Below are positions 35,873 through 46,815 of a DNA stretch of 64,000 nt, one piece after another. A program made the position numbers and the translations under genes. Location of the stretch: assembly GCA_934140155.1 (NCBI GenBank), contig CAKPBC010000001.1, positions 1-64,000 on the forward strand, written 5' to 3'. Below the pieces are notes generated by a model that made no database searches, had not been told where the DNA came from, and saw only the letters and a list, made by a program, of their open reading frames with translations. Position 1 is the stretch's first letter. Each line of letters begins with the position of its first letter. Source of the DNA: an uncultured Bacilli bacterium. Its GTDB lineage: Bacteria > Bacillota_I > Bacilli_A > RFN20 > CAG-826.

Positions 35873-37390
35873 TTATTTATTTTTTTTAGTAAATGTTAAT
35901 GTTGCCTTAGAAGAACTCAATTTATCAATTCTAATGTTATATTCTAATGTAGCGCCATTATTATATGTGAAGTCTTTTCTAAAAACATCTCCCCCAACAT
36001 AAAGACTATCATTAGTAACCAAATTACCTTGCTTTAAATAATTATCACCATGCTTATCAATAATATAAACTAAAGGTATATTGTCTTCTGAATAAGATAA
36101 AGTATTAGAATGCGCTAGTTTGCGATAATGGGGTTGCCCAGTAGAATCATATTTTTTTAGTGTTTCTGCTACTCCTTCATCACCATCATAACCGATAAAA
36201 GGATTTTGAGCATATGTCATATAGTGACCAATACGCGCATCAACATGCATTATTTTAATTCCTGGTTTAGTCATTAAAGAAAAGTTTTTGTCTCCTGTAG
36301 TGTATTCTACTTTGCTATCATGAGCATTTAATCCTTTAGGAGAATATAATTCAATTAATAAATATTCATCCATTGCCGATCCATTCCATGATTTAGAAGG
36401 TATCAAAATACAATCACCATTTTTATAAGAAGCATTAATAGTTATTGTTGTTTCATCTTGAATAACATAAGGCCTTGTCCAATTTAAAAGCATCTTGGAA
36501 AATGTATTTTCATCGCCTAGATTATAATCCATCATATCCATGCCACCCATTGGTTTAAATATTTGCGCAGCATCTTGAGAATAATAATCACTTAGCCCTA
36601 ACAAATGTCCTGTTTCATGAATATATGTATGAGTATCAACTTTAGCAAAATCTTCTTCACTATTCATATAATAATAACTTGCCCACAAATATGTTCTAGC
36701 TAGGTTATCATCATTTTTAAGTTCATTTGCAGTATAAGGCGGCATTGATGATTGATACGCCCATAAAGCTGTGTCTTTTTTTTGATAACGAGCCGCATAA
36801 ATAAAAGCAATTCCATCAATATATTTATCGCTATCAGTGTTAAATTTAGATAAATCAACACCTTGACTCTTATAATATTTAATTGCGGATTTAGCAATTT
36901 CATTAACAATTTTTTTATCATTAAGTAAATCGTTTGTAGAATACTCACTATGATACCAATCCATTACTTCTCCACGCAAATGCAATTTACCAAAACTAGA
37001 ACTATTAAAATATGATGTAACTGAACTAAACACATTACGATTATCAACACCAAAAAAAGCATTATGGATTTTATTTTTAGCTTTGGTGCATCCACCATTT
37101 AATGTAGAGCAACTATAATCTGTAAAATCCACAGGAATAACTAATAATTGTCTTTCGCCAGTGGAAGGTATTGTGATGATTTTTTCACTGCTTGAATATG
37201 GAAAATCTTGAAGTATTTCTTGATAATTCAAACTATATTTAGCTGGTTTATAATAACCTTCTTCTTGAATTTCTACATATTTGTCTTTATCTTTCGAATA
37301 ATTGTTAAAAGTCGATAAAGAAGATGCACTACAGCCTGATAAAAATAATACTAATCCTAAAACCAAAAAACTCTTTTTTTTCATTGTCAT
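35873..37390 (-). CDS. M6-type (immune-inhibitor-A-like) metalloprotease lipoprotein
   Basis: A 505-residue exported protease. Signal peptide with lipobox LSGC (Cys 20). The zinc site is in THTYIHETGHLLGLSDYY (HExxH at about 258-262, followed by GxxD), placing it in the M6-like metzincin group. A Ca-binding-like loop (FNTDSDKYID) precedes it. The C-terminal region (about 380-505) is beta-rich. ATG 37388-37390 is chosen since AAAGGTAAG lies just upstream; the frame extends about 20 codons further. It is a paralogue of the protein at 37501-39171. Confidence 0.82.
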   Translation of the reverse strand: MTMKKKSFLVLGLVLFLSGCSASSLSTFNNYSKDKDKYVEIQEEGYYKPAKYSLNYQEILQDFPYSSSEKIITIPSTGERQLLVIPVDFTDYSCSTLNGGCTKAKNKIHNAFFGVDNRNVFSSVTSYFNSSSFGKLHLRGEVMDWYHSEYSTNDLLNDKKIVNEIAKSAIKYYKSQGVDLSKFNTDSDKYIDGIAFIYAARYQKKDTALWAYQSSMPPYTANELKNDDNLARTYLWASYYYMNSEEDFAKVDTHTYIHETGHLLGLSDYYSQDAAQIFKPMGGMDMMDYNLGDENTFSKMLLNWTRPYVIQDETTITINASYKNGDCILIPSKSWNGSAMDEYLLIELYSPKGLNAHDSKVEYTTGDKNFSLMTKPGIKIMHVDARIGHYMTYAQNPFIGYDGDEGVAETLKKYDSTGQPHYRKLAHSNTLSYSEDNIPLVYIIDKHGDNYLKQGNLVTNDSLYVGGDVFRKDFTYNNGATLEYNIRIDKLSSSKATLTFTKKNK

Positions 37391-37440
37391 CTTCTTACCT
37401 TTCATAGAAATAATTTTAACATAATTAGTGAGTAAAAAAA

Positions 37441-37465
37441 ACCATATCATTTTAAATGATATAGT
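37441..37465 (-). terminator. Terminator of the first M6-type protease gene
   Basis: Eleven-bp stem with a 3-base loop (one G-T pair on the minus strand), followed by eight T. It separates the two protease genes, so each may have its own promoter. Confidence 0.75.
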
Positions 37466-37500
37466 TTTTAGTAAATTTTAAAGTATTAATTTTTAGAATT

Positions 37501-39171
37501 TTAATTATTACCTGTTTTTTCAAATTTAATGGTTACACCATTCTTGTCCATTTTTTCAATAACAAATCTAAAGCCTAACTCATCGCCTTCATATCCATTT
37601 TTATCAACAGTTGGAACACCGGCTTTAGTAATAATATTTTGTCCTGTATGTAATTTGTAATTAGCGTAAGCTTTACCTTCATAACCGAAGGAATCGCCTT
37701 CATGGAATAATGATGCATCTGTAGCGTAAGGAGTAATATATTGTCCTTTATCATTCTTTTGTTTAAATGAACATTCACCAGATGGTTCTAATAATTCAAT
37801 TAATTTATATTCAGGAATTGCGCTTCTTGTAACTGAATTATCATTAGCAATATCACAATATGAGAATCTATTAGAAATATCATCGATAAAATCAACGAAA
37901 ATACCACTACTAGCAACTGTAACATTACCGCTTGCAAGGTCAAAACCAGCTAAGCGTGAGTCAACATGATATACTTTAACACCTGGTTTTTGGAATACTT
38001 GTGGATAAGAACCAGCAAATTGATGTTCTGAATCATATTTATTTAATCCTTCTGGTTGATAGTATTCTAATAATACATATTCATCAAACATTGATCCACC
38101 CCAGTTAGCGTTAACAAGAATGAAATCACCTGAAGAATAGAAAGGTTTAATTGTAATTGTAGTTGAATCTCCTTTTACAGTAGAATTACTTACAACATAT
38201 GGTTCAGTCCAACCATAAATCATTTTAGAATAAGCGTTATGATCACCAACGTTATTATCCATCATATCAATTCCACCTAAAGCACCATAGTCATCAATAT
38301 AATTTTGTGGACCATAAGTGTAGTAGTCTGGTAGTCCCATAATGTGACCAGATTCATGAATAAATGTATGAGCATCTGGCAACCAGTCACCATTTTCATC
38401 TTTGCATTCAACATATTTTCCATCTTTAAGCATTTTGTCTTCATACATGAAGTCAACGCTAGCCCAGAAGTATGTTGATGCTACTGGTAATATATCTTTA
38501 TCAGTATCAAGATTAATATCGGTATGTGAATTTGACCAGAATGTGTAAGCCCAGAACAAATCAGTTGTATCAATATTTGAGTTTGCTGGTAAAATTTGTG
38601 ATCTCTTTGGAACAGTATAAATTAAATAAACAGAATCGATATATCCATCACCATTTTGATCGAAATCATCAATATCATCATATTTACTCTTGTACCATTC
38701 AACCGCTTCATCTAGAATTCTATCAGAAATACCAGTATTATTGCCTTCCATTTGTAAAGCGTATTGTTGAGCTGATAATTCTGGTCTAAACCATTCTGTA
38801 ACTTTACCACTAATATCTAATTTTCCATAACTTGACTTTTTATAGAATGATGATAAAGATTCCCAGTTTGTTTCTTCGGATTTACCGAACATAGTTCTTC
38901 TAATATCATCTCTTAATCCATCACAGCCACCATATTTAGCAAGTTTAGTTGAACTACAAGGATAGTCAACGAATTCAACAGGAATAACTAATACTTTTTG
39001 TTTGCCAGTTGATGGTAAATCGGCTTTATGTCCTCTACTTTTACGAACTTGAGTTAATGAAGTTTTAAAGCTTGATCTTTTTACTCTACTTGGTCCTCCA
39101 CAAGCAGTTAATGAAAAAGCTGTTGTAGCCACTACTGCAAGTGCAAATAAACTTTTTAAAAGTTTTTTCAT
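37501..39171 (-). CDS. M6-type (immune-inhibitor-A-like) metalloprotease lipoprotein
   Basis: A 556-residue surface protease: lipobox LTAC (Cys 24), a catalytic domain with VLVIPVEFVDYPC near residue 60, an EF-hand-like loop DQNGDGYID (171-179), and HESGHIMGLPDYY (272-284) with two zinc His, catalytic Glu and the third ligand region. A conserved GGIDMMDNNVGDHNAYSKM stretch follows. The start has AAGGAGG upstream. Likely role: degradation of host or environmental proteins to supply peptides; the substrate cannot be read from sequence. Confidence 0.85.
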   Translation of the reverse strand: MKKLLKSLFALAVVATTAFSLTACGGPSRVKRSSFKTSLTQVRKSRGHKADLPSTGKQKVLVIPVEFVDYPCSSTKLAKYGGCDGLRDDIRRTMFGKSEETNWESLSSFYKKSSYGKLDISGKVTEWFRPELSAQQYALQMEGNNTGISDRILDEAVEWYKSKYDDIDDFDQNGDGYIDSVYLIYTVPKRSQILPANSNIDTTDLFWAYTFWSNSHTDINLDTDKDILPVASTYFWASVDFMYEDKMLKDGKYVECKDENGDWLPDAHTFIHESGHIMGLPDYYTYGPQNYIDDYGALGGIDMMDNNVGDHNAYSKMIYGWTEPYVVSNSTVKGDSTTITIKPFYSSGDFILVNANWGGSMFDEYVLLEYYQPEGLNKYDSEHQFAGSYPQVFQKPGVKVYHVDSRLAGFDLASGNVTVASSGIFVDFIDDISNRFSYCDIANDNSVTRSAIPEYKLIELLEPSGECSFKQKNDKGQYITPYATDASLFHEGDSFGYEGKAYANYKLHTGQNIITKAGVPTVDKNGYEGDELGFRFVIEKMDKNGVTIKFEKTGNN

Positions 39172-39282
39172 AGAAATAACCTCCTTAAAATTCTTAAAAT
39201 CTATAAGTATATAGTATTATAGCAAATACACTTTATAAACACAAAGGTTTTGTAATTTTTTTCTAAATAATTAAGCTAAAAA

Positions 39283-39303
39283 ACCACCTCATAACGAGAT
39301 GGT
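39283..39303 (-). terminator. Terminator of rpoBC
   Basis: Eight-bp stem ACCATCTC/GAGGTGGT, five-base loop, T run on the minus strand, 24 bp after the rpoC stop. Confidence 0.85.
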
Positions 39304-39326
39304 TTAGTTTAGTGTTTAATTAATTA

Positions 39327-42300
39327 CTATTTTTGATCGAACTTTTCAATGTATTGTTGCTTTACTAAGTCCATCTTTGATTTAACATCAAATGTTTCTA
39401 GTAATTCATCTTCTTGTTCATCGCTTAATAGTCCACGTCCTGCTGGAATTAATTTACCAGTAATAACGTTTTCTTTTAAGCCATGTAAGATATCAGTCTT
39501 ACCTTTGATTGCGGCATCAGTAAGAATCTTTGCAGTTTCTTGGAATGAAGCAGCTGATAAGAATGATTCTGTTTCAAGAGCGGCTTTAGTAATACGTAAG
39601 ATTTCTGGTACACATACTGCAGGTTTTCCACCTTTAAGTAAGATTTCTGTATTTGCTTCAGTAAATGCTTCTTTATCTACTAAAGTATCTGGTAAGAGTT
39701 TTGTATCTCCACCATCAAGAATGTGTACTTTACGTAACATTTGAGAAACGATAACTTCAATGTGTTTATCAGAAATTTCAATACCTTGAGCACGATATAC
39801 TTTTTGTACTTCTTTAATGATGTATTTTTCAACTTCATAAACGCCAGCATTAATTAATAATTCAACTGGGTAAATAGCACCTTCAGTAATCTTTTGACCA
39901 GGTTTTACTTCATCGCCAACTTTAACACGAAGTCTTGCACCAAATGTTGTTGTTTCAACTTTGGTATCATTTGTTTCTTCGTTTTCAATAGTGATTGTAT
40001 AACAACCATTATTTTCCTTAATATCTTTAATTTTACCGCTAATCTTAGAAATAACGGCACGTCCTTTTGGATTACGTGATTCAAATAATTCTTGAACACG
40101 AGGTAAACCTTGAGTAATATCGCTACCAGCAACACCACCAGTATGGAATGTACGCATGGTTAATTGAGTACCAGGTTCACCAATTGATTGAGCAGCCATA
40201 ATACCAACTGCTTCACCAATTTCAACTTCTTTACCAGTTGCTAAGTTCAAGCCATAGCAGTGTTTACATACGCCATGTTTTGTTTGACATCCAAGTAAAG
40301 ATCTAATTTCAACGTGAGTAATACCAGCATCCACTACTCTTTGAGCATCAGCTTCAGACATTAATGTATTGCCTGGAACAAGAATTTCACCAGTAGTAGG
40401 ATCAACGATATCATGTAATGAATATCTGCCAAATAAGCGGTCTTTTAATGGAACAATTACTTGATCTCTTGCAGTATCTCTAATTTCGCTTACTACAAAT
40501 CCGACATCAGTACCACAATCTTCTTCTCTAACAACTACGTCATGAGAAACATCGACTAATCTTCTTGTTAAGTAACCAGAGTCAGCAGTCTTCAATGCAG
40601 TATCGGCTCCACCTTTACGGGCACCGTGAGTAGCAATGAAGAATTCGCTAACTTTAATACCTTCACGGAAACATGATTTAATTGGTAATTCAATAGTTTC
40701 ACCAGATGGGTTAGCCATAAGTCCACGCATAGCAGATAATTGAGTAAAGTTAGAAATGTTACCACGAGCGCCGGAATTAGCCATCATATAGATTGGGTTA
40801 TCAATTTCGGTATCCATGTGTTTCTTAAGGGCAACTTCGAATTTCTTACGAATATTTTCCCAAATTTCAACAACTTTCTTATGTCTTTCAGCATCGGTAT
40901 AATAACCTTTTTTAGCCATGCTATTAACAGTATTAACAGCCTTATCTCCTTCTTCAATGTATGTTTTCTTTTCGTCAACAACATTAATATCAGCAATAGA
41001 AACAGTAATACCAGCATAAGTAGAATACTTAAAGCCTTGGTCTTTCATCTTATCAAGAACGACAGATGTTTTAGTTGTACCATATCTCTTAAAGATTTGA
41101 TTGATAATTGTACCTAAATCTTTCTTACAATATGGTTTTCTAATTGGTTGATTAGCAATATATTCTTTGATATTTGTTCCTTTTGGTACAAAGTCACTAG
41201 CGATAGTTTTTTCAAAGTTTTTCTTATTACTTGGATCATTTAAATAAGGGAAATCAGCAGGATAAATCTTATTGAAGATTAACTTACCAACTGTAGTAAT
41301 TAAATAACCATTATATTCTTCATCAGTTAAATTATCTTTATTGATTTCTTTACCTGGAATAGCAATACGGTTATGTAAATTGATTTGTTTTGTTAAATAA
41401 GCACGTTCAACTTCATCAATGTTGCGGAATACTTTTCCTTCGCTTTCTGCATATAAGGTGAAGCGTTCAGCTTCTTCATGGTCGCCCATTTCTTCACACT
41501 TTTTAGCACGGCCTTCAAAGTATTCTTTAGTTGATTCAAGTGTTAAGTAGTAGTTACCAAGAACCATGTCTTGAGATGGAGTAACGATTGGTTTACCATC
41601 TTTAGGTCCTAAGATGTTATTACTTGCTAACATTAAATCAATAGCCTCTTCTTGAGCTGATTTTGATAATGGTAAGTGAACAGCCATTTGGTCACCATCG
41701 AAGTCAGCGTTGAATCCAGTACAGACTAATGGGTGCAAACGAATTGCACGACCTGCTACTAACTTAGGTTGGAATGCTTGAATACCAAGTCTATGTAATG
41801 TAGGAGCACGGTTTAATAATACTGGGTGGTCGCTAATAATTTCTTCAACAATATCAAATACTTTTTCATCATAACGATCAATCAATTTTTCTGCTTGTTT
41901 ATGAGCAGATGCATATCCTCTTTTAATTAATAAAGAGACAATATATGGACGTAATAATTGAATAGCCATTTCACGTGGGATACCACATTCATACATCTTT
42001 AAGTCTGGTCCAACAGCAATAACTGAACGACCTGAATAGTCAACACGTTTACCAAGTAAGTTTTGACGGAAACGACCTTGTTTACCTTTCAAGATACTTG
42101 TTAAACATTTAAATGTACGGCCATTAGGACCTTGTACAGGTTTATTTCTACGACCATTATCGATTAAAGCATCAACAGCTTCTTGCACCATACGTTTTTC
42201 ATTTAAAAGAATAACAGATGGAGCATTCATTTCGATTAATCTTTTTAAACGATTATTACGAGTAATAACACGACGATATAATTCGTTTAAATCAGAAACA

Positions 42301-43190
42301 GCGAAACGTCCACCTTCAAGTTTACACATTGGACGTAAGTCTGGTGGTAAAACAGGAATGCAGTCTAAGACCATCCATTCTGGTCTGTTTCCAGATGAAC
42401 GGAAAGCTTCAATAACCGCTAAACGTTTCATTAATTTCTTTTGTTTATCTTTCTTAGAATCTTTAATTTGAGCACGAAGTTTTGCAGATTCAGCATCAAG
42501 ATCAATTTCTTTTAATAATTTTTTGATTGCTTCTGCACCTTCGCCAAACTCAGCACCAGTGTGTTTAGAAATAAATGCTGCTGTAGTTTGGAAATCAAAA
42601 GGTTCTTGTGGATAGTTTTCTAATTTGCTAATTAACTCATTAGCGCGAGTATAGTCGTAACTATCTTTGTCTAATTTATCAACAAAGTCTTTAATTACAA
42701 CTAATAAGTCTGCAGGACCATTCTTTTCAGAAATGTGTTGTCCTTTTGTTAAGAATTTAGATGTACCTGGATTAATAACAACGTGAGCAGCGAAATAAAT
42801 AATTTCTTCAAGTTGTTTTGCAGGTATATCAAGTACTAGACCAATACGTGATGGTACACTCTTTAAATACCAAATATGAGTTACTGGTGAAGCGAGCTCA
42901 ATATGGCCCATTCTTTCACGTCTAACTTCTTTAGAAATAACTTCGACACCACATTTTTCACAAGTGACACCTTGATAACGAATTTTCTTATATTTACCGC
43001 AGTGACATTCGTAATCTTTAGAAGGTCCGAATATTTTTTCACAGAATAATCCGCCCATTTCTGGTTTTTGAGAACGGTAGTTAATAGTTTCAAACTTTTT
43101 AACTTCACCATGAGACCATGCACGAATTTTTTCTGGAGAAGCAAGAGAAATTTTAATTGACTTTAAATCATTAATATCAAACATTTTCAT
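39327..43190 (-). CDS. rpoC: DNA-directed RNA polymerase subunit beta'
   Basis: 1,287 residues, catalytic subunit. N-terminal zinc cluster (CHCGKYKKIRYQGVTCEKCG), active-site NADFDGDQMAVH with the three Asp that hold Mg2+, second zinc region (CQTKHGVCKHCYG), and trigger-loop region MAAQSIGEPGTQLTMRTFHTGG. Start behind AAGGAGGACA, eight bases after the rpoB stop. Confidence 0.98.
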   Translation of the reverse strand: MKMFDINDLKSIKISLASPEKIRAWSHGEVKKFETINYRSQKPEMGGLFCEKIFGPSKDYECHCGKYKKIRYQGVTCEKCGVEVISKEVRRERMGHIELASPVTHIWYLKSVPSRIGLVLDIPAKQLEEIIYFAAHVVINPGTSKFLTKGQHISEKNGPADLLVVIKDFVDKLDKDSYDYTRANELISKLENYPQEPFDFQTTAAFISKHTGAEFGEGAEAIKKLLKEIDLDAESAKLRAQIKDSKKDKQKKLMKRLAVIEAFRSSGNRPEWMVLDCIPVLPPDLRPMCKLEGGRFAVSDLNELYRRVITRNNRLKRLIEMNAPSVILLNEKRMVQEAVDALIDNGRRNKPVQGPNGRTFKCLTSILKGKQGRFRQNLLGKRVDYSGRSVIAVGPDLKMYECGIPREMAIQLLRPYIVSLLIKRGYASAHKQAEKLIDRYDEKVFDIVEEIISDHPVLLNRAPTLHRLGIQAFQPKLVAGRAIRLHPLVCTGFNADFDGDQMAVHLPLSKSAQEEAIDLMLASNNILGPKDGKPIVTPSQDMVLGNYYLTLESTKEYFEGRAKKCEEMGDHEEAERFTLYAESEGKVFRNIDEVERAYLTKQINLHNRIAIPGKEINKDNLTDEEYNGYLITTVGKLIFNKIYPADFPYLNDPSNKKNFEKTIASDFVPKGTNIKEYIANQPIRKPYCKKDLGTIINQIFKRYGTTKTSVVLDKMKDQGFKYSTYAGITVSIADINVVDEKKTYIEEGDKAVNTVNSMAKKGYYTDAERHKKVVEIWENIRKKFEVALKKHMDTEIDNPIYMMANSGARGNISNFTQLSAMRGLMANPSGETIELPIKSCFREGIKVSEFFIATHGARKGGADTALKTADSGYLTRRLVDVSHDVVVREEDCGTDVGFVVSEIRDTARDQVIVPLKDRLFGRYSLHDIVDPTTGEILVPGNTLMSEADAQRVVDAGITHVEIRSLLGCQTKHGVCKHCYGLNLATGKEVEIGEAVGIMAAQSIGEPGTQLTMRTFHTGGVAGSDITQGLPRVQELFESRNPKGRAVISKISGKIKDIKENNGCYTITIENEETNDTKVETTTFGARLRVKVGDEVKPGQKITEGAIYPVELLINAGVYEVEKYIIKEVQKVYRAQGIEISDKHIEVIVSQMLRKVHILDGGDTKLLPDTLVDKEAFTEANTEILLKGGKPAVCVPEILRITKAALETESFLSAASFQETAKILTDAAIKGKTDILHGLKENVITGKLIPAGRGLLSDEQEDELLETFDVKSKMDLVKQQYIEKFDQK

Positions 43191-43198
43191 TGTCCTCC

Positions 43199-46100
43199 TT
43201 ATTCTTCATCATTGATAGCATCAACAATGTCCATTGAATCTTCTTCATCAAAAGCATATTGATCAGTTAAATCTTTAACTGCTTGAGGAATACGATGTTC
43301 CTCTGCTTCTGCTTGTTTAGAAATTTCTGATGTATCAATTTCTGCACCATTTTGGTCATATAAACGGAAATCTAATGCTAAAGCTTGAAGTTCTTTTGTT
43401 AATAACTTGAATGCTTCTGGCATACCTGGTTTTGGTAATGGTTTTTGTTTAATAATAGCGTCATAAGCTTTACGACGTCCGACACGATCATCAGATTTGA
43501 TTGTCATCATTTCTTGTAATGTGTGAGCGGCACCATAAGCTTCAAGAGCCCAAACTTCCATTTCACCAAATCTTTGTCCACCTTTTTGTGCTTTACCACC
43601 TAAAGGTTGTTGAGTAATAATTGAGTAAGTACCAGTTGCACGAGCATGTAACTTATCATCGACCATGTGGACTAACTTAATCATATACATGATACCAACA
43701 GAGATACGTTCATCAAAACGATCACCTGTACGTCCATCATAAAGAATGGTCTTACCATCTGGACTTAATCCAGCTCTATTCATTAAATCAAATATTTCTT
43801 CATTAGATATACCATCGAAAACTGGAGTAGCAATTTTCATGCCTAGTTTCTTAGCAGCCATACCTAAGTGAATTTCAAGAATTTGACCAATATTCATACG
43901 AGAAGGAACACCTAATGGGTTTAACATAATATCAACTGGTGTACCATCTGGTAAGAATGGCATATCTTCTACAGGTAAAATACGGGAAATAACACCTTTG
44001 TTACCATGACGTCCAGACATCTTATCACCTTCAGAGATTTTTCTCTTTTGGACAATATAGACACGAACTTTTTCATCAACTTTTGGTGGAAGTTCATCAC
44101 CGTTTTTACGTGAGAATACTTTAACATCAAGAACAACACCAGCACCACCATGTGGAACACGTAATGAAGTATCTTTACCATCTTTAGTTTTATCAGCAAA
44201 GATAGCCATTAATAGTTTTTCTTCCGCAGTAGGTTCTGTTTGTCCTTTAGGAGTAATCTTACCAACAAGAATATCTCCTTCTTTTACTTCTGCGCCTGGA
44301 ATAATAATTCCGCGCTCATCAAGATAAGTCTTAGCGTCTTCACTAATGTTAGGAACATCACGAGTATATTCTTCGTGACCAAGTTGAGTATTACGACATT
44401 CGCAATCATAAGATTCGATGTGAATTGTAGTATATACATCATCTTTAACTAATCTTTCAGACATAATTACAGCATCTTCGTAGTTATAACCATTCCAAGT
44501 CATAAATGCGATAGTGACGTTTTGTCCTAAAGCTAATTCGCCATTTTCCATTGCTGGACCATCAGCAAGAATTTGTCCGACTTTAACTTGATCTCCAACT
44601 TTAACAATTGGATGTTGATTTATACAAGTTCCTTGGTTGGAACGCATAAATTTTTGTAAGTGATATGTACGATCTACGCCATTATTAGTTGTAACAATCT
44701 TTGTAGAATCAACATATTTAACAATACCATCTTCCTTAGAAACAACAGCGATACCAGAGTCCTTAGCAATAAAGTGTTCCATACCTGTTCCAATATAAGG
44801 AGCATGTGGATTTAATAAAGGTAAGGCTTGACGTTGCATGTTAGCACCCATCAAAGCACGGGTAGTATCATCGTTTTCAAGGAATGGAATACATGATGCA
44901 GCGATTGAAACGATTTGTTTTGGCGATACATCGATGTAGTCAATTTTTTCTTTTGGTGCTAAAACTGTTTCACCATTTTCACGAGCAATAACTAAATCAT
45001 TTTTGATGCAGTGATTTTCATCTAATGGAGTATTAGCTTCAGCAATAAGATACATTTTTTCTTGATCTGCTGTTAAGTAATCAGCGGTTTCAAGGACACG
45101 GCATGTACCTTTTTCGACTCGACGATATGGAGTCTCAATAAATCCGTATTTATTAATCTTTGCATAACATGCAAGATTGTTAATAAGACCAATATTTTGT
45201 CCTTCAGGTGTTTCAATTGGACAAATACGTCCATAATGTGAATAGTGAACATCACGCACAGCGAATGAAGCACGTTCACGAGTAATACCACCAGGTCCTA
45301 AAGCAGAAATACGACGTTTATTTGTCAACTCTGCAAGAGGGTTTGTTTGGTCCATAAATTGCGATAATTGTGAACTAGCGAAAAATTCTTTAATTGCACT
45401 TGCAACAGGTCTAATGTTGATAAGTTGTTGTGGAGTAACTTCGGTTAAATCAGAAATAGACATTTTGTCTTTAACTGCTTTACACATTTTTGTTAATCCA
45501 TTACGGAATTGATTTTGGATTAATTCACCAACACAACGAATACGACGATTACCTAAATGGTCAATATCATCTGTTTCACCAAATCCTTCTATAATATTCA
45601 TAAAATATGAGAATGTAGCAAGGATATCAGAAATAGTTACACAGTTTAATGATTGATCTAAATCTGTACCAATAATATTTGTTGTTTTAGTTTGTTCTTC
45701 ATCAACATAAACTTTAACAATATTAACTTTTCCATGTGCATCAAGGTTAGTATTGATTGGTAAAATTCTTTCATGAGCTCCTTTTTCAAAGAAACCAACA
45801 TTTTGTAATTCATCAACCATTGCCTTAGTTAATAAAGTGCCTTTTTCATAAACGACTTCGCCATCAGCAGAAATTAAGTCTTCTGCTAAAACACGACCAG
45901 GTAAACGGTTATAAACTCCTAATTTTGAGGAATATTTATAACGACCAGCACATCCTAAATCATAACGTTTTGGATCAAAAAGTCTTTGAGTTAAGAATGT
46001 GATTGCACCAGCTTCGTTGTATGGTTCGCCTGGTTTTAATCTAATAAATATTTCTCTTAAAGCTCTAGTAGATGATTTTGTATCTTCATCTTTTTTAAGA

Positions 46101-46774
46101 GTATTTAAAAGCATTTGATTATCACCAAATAAATCAGTGATTAATTTATTACCTTCTTCAACATTTTGAACATCAAGAATAGCCTTTAATAAAATAGTTG
46201 CAGGCATTTTTCTTTGTCTTTCAATACGAATTGATAATAAATCTTTGGAATCAGATTCGAATTGTAACCAAGTACCACGAGTTGGTAACAAATCGCCACC
46301 ATAAATATATTTACCTGATTTTGTATCTAATTCTTTTCTTAAATAAGCACCTGGAGAACGAACGATTTGTGATACAATAGCACGTTCAGCACCATTGATA
46401 ATAAAAGTACCACTGTCAGTCATTAATGGGAAATCACCCATGAAGACTTCTTTTTCTTTAATTTCACCAGAGTCTTTAAAACATAATCTTAATGTAACCT
46501 TAAGTGGTGCACAATAAGTTAAATCACGACACTTACATTCTAACCAATCATATTTAGGTTCAAGAAATCTATAACTTACATATTCAATAAATACATCATC
46601 AGCATAGTTAGAAATTGGGAATACATCTTTAAATGCTTCTTCAATTCCGGTCTTTAAAAACCATGCATATGATTCAGTTTGAATTTCAACCAAATATGGT
46701 AATGGTAATGTTCCAGAAATTTTTGAGAAATCAATACGATCGTTTGTAAGATGTTTATAATTTTTATAGTTCAT
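43199..46774 (-). CDS. rpoB: DNA-directed RNA polymerase subunit beta
   Basis: 1,191 residues. The rifampicin region reads SQLSQFMDQTNPLAELTNKR then RISALGPGG, the common sensitive-type residues including the Asp, His-position replaced by Asn (TNKRRIS) and Ser. SNxTKR here is LTNKRRIS rather than the usual LTHKRRLS; a His-to-Asn at this site is linked to rifampicin resistance in other bacteria. Other signatures: GYNYEDAVIMSERL, SGRHGNKGVISRI and the C-terminal GGKAQKGGQRFGEMEVWALEAYG. The acidic C-terminal tail is normal. Confidence 0.98.
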   Translation of the reverse strand: MNYKNYKHLTNDRIDFSKISGTLPLPYLVEIQTESYAWFLKTGIEEAFKDVFPISNYADDVFIEYVSYRFLEPKYDWLECKCRDLTYCAPLKVTLRLCFKDSGEIKEKEVFMGDFPLMTDSGTFIINGAERAIVSQIVRSPGAYLRKELDTKSGKYIYGGDLLPTRGTWLQFESDSKDLLSIRIERQRKMPATILLKAILDVQNVEEGNKLITDLFGDNQMLLNTLKKDEDTKSSTRALREIFIRLKPGEPYNEAGAITFLTQRLFDPKRYDLGCAGRYKYSSKLGVYNRLPGRVLAEDLISADGEVVYEKGTLLTKAMVDELQNVGFFEKGAHERILPINTNLDAHGKVNIVKVYVDEEQTKTTNIIGTDLDQSLNCVTISDILATFSYFMNIIEGFGETDDIDHLGNRRIRCVGELIQNQFRNGLTKMCKAVKDKMSISDLTEVTPQQLINIRPVASAIKEFFASSQLSQFMDQTNPLAELTNKRRISALGPGGITRERASFAVRDVHYSHYGRICPIETPEGQNIGLINNLACYAKINKYGFIETPYRRVEKGTCRVLETADYLTADQEKMYLIAEANTPLDENHCIKNDLVIARENGETVLAPKEKIDYIDVSPKQIVSIAASCIPFLENDDTTRALMGANMQRQALPLLNPHAPYIGTGMEHFIAKDSGIAVVSKEDGIVKYVDSTKIVTTNNGVDRTYHLQKFMRSNQGTCINQHPIVKVGDQVKVGQILADGPAMENGELALGQNVTIAFMTWNGYNYEDAVIMSERLVKDDVYTTIHIESYDCECRNTQLGHEEYTRDVPNISEDAKTYLDERGIIIPGAEVKEGDILVGKITPKGQTEPTAEEKLLMAIFADKTKDGKDTSLRVPHGGAGVVLDVKVFSRKNGDELPPKVDEKVRVYIVQKRKISEGDKMSGRHGNKGVISRILPVEDMPFLPDGTPVDIMLNPLGVPSRMNIGQILEIHLGMAAKKLGMKIATPVFDGISNEEIFDLMNRAGLSPDGKTILYDGRTGDRFDERISVGIMYMIKLVHMVDDKLHARATGTYSIITQQPLGGKAQKGGQRFGEMEVWALEAYGAAHTLQEMMTIKSDDRVGRRKAYDAIIKQKPLPKPGMPEAFKLLTKELQALALDFRLYDQNGAEIDTSEISKQAEAEEHRIPQAVKDLTDQYAFDEEDSMDIVDAINDEE

Positions 46775-46815
46775 ATAATGGCCCCTCTCTAAAAATTATC
46801 AGTTCATTGTTTTTA

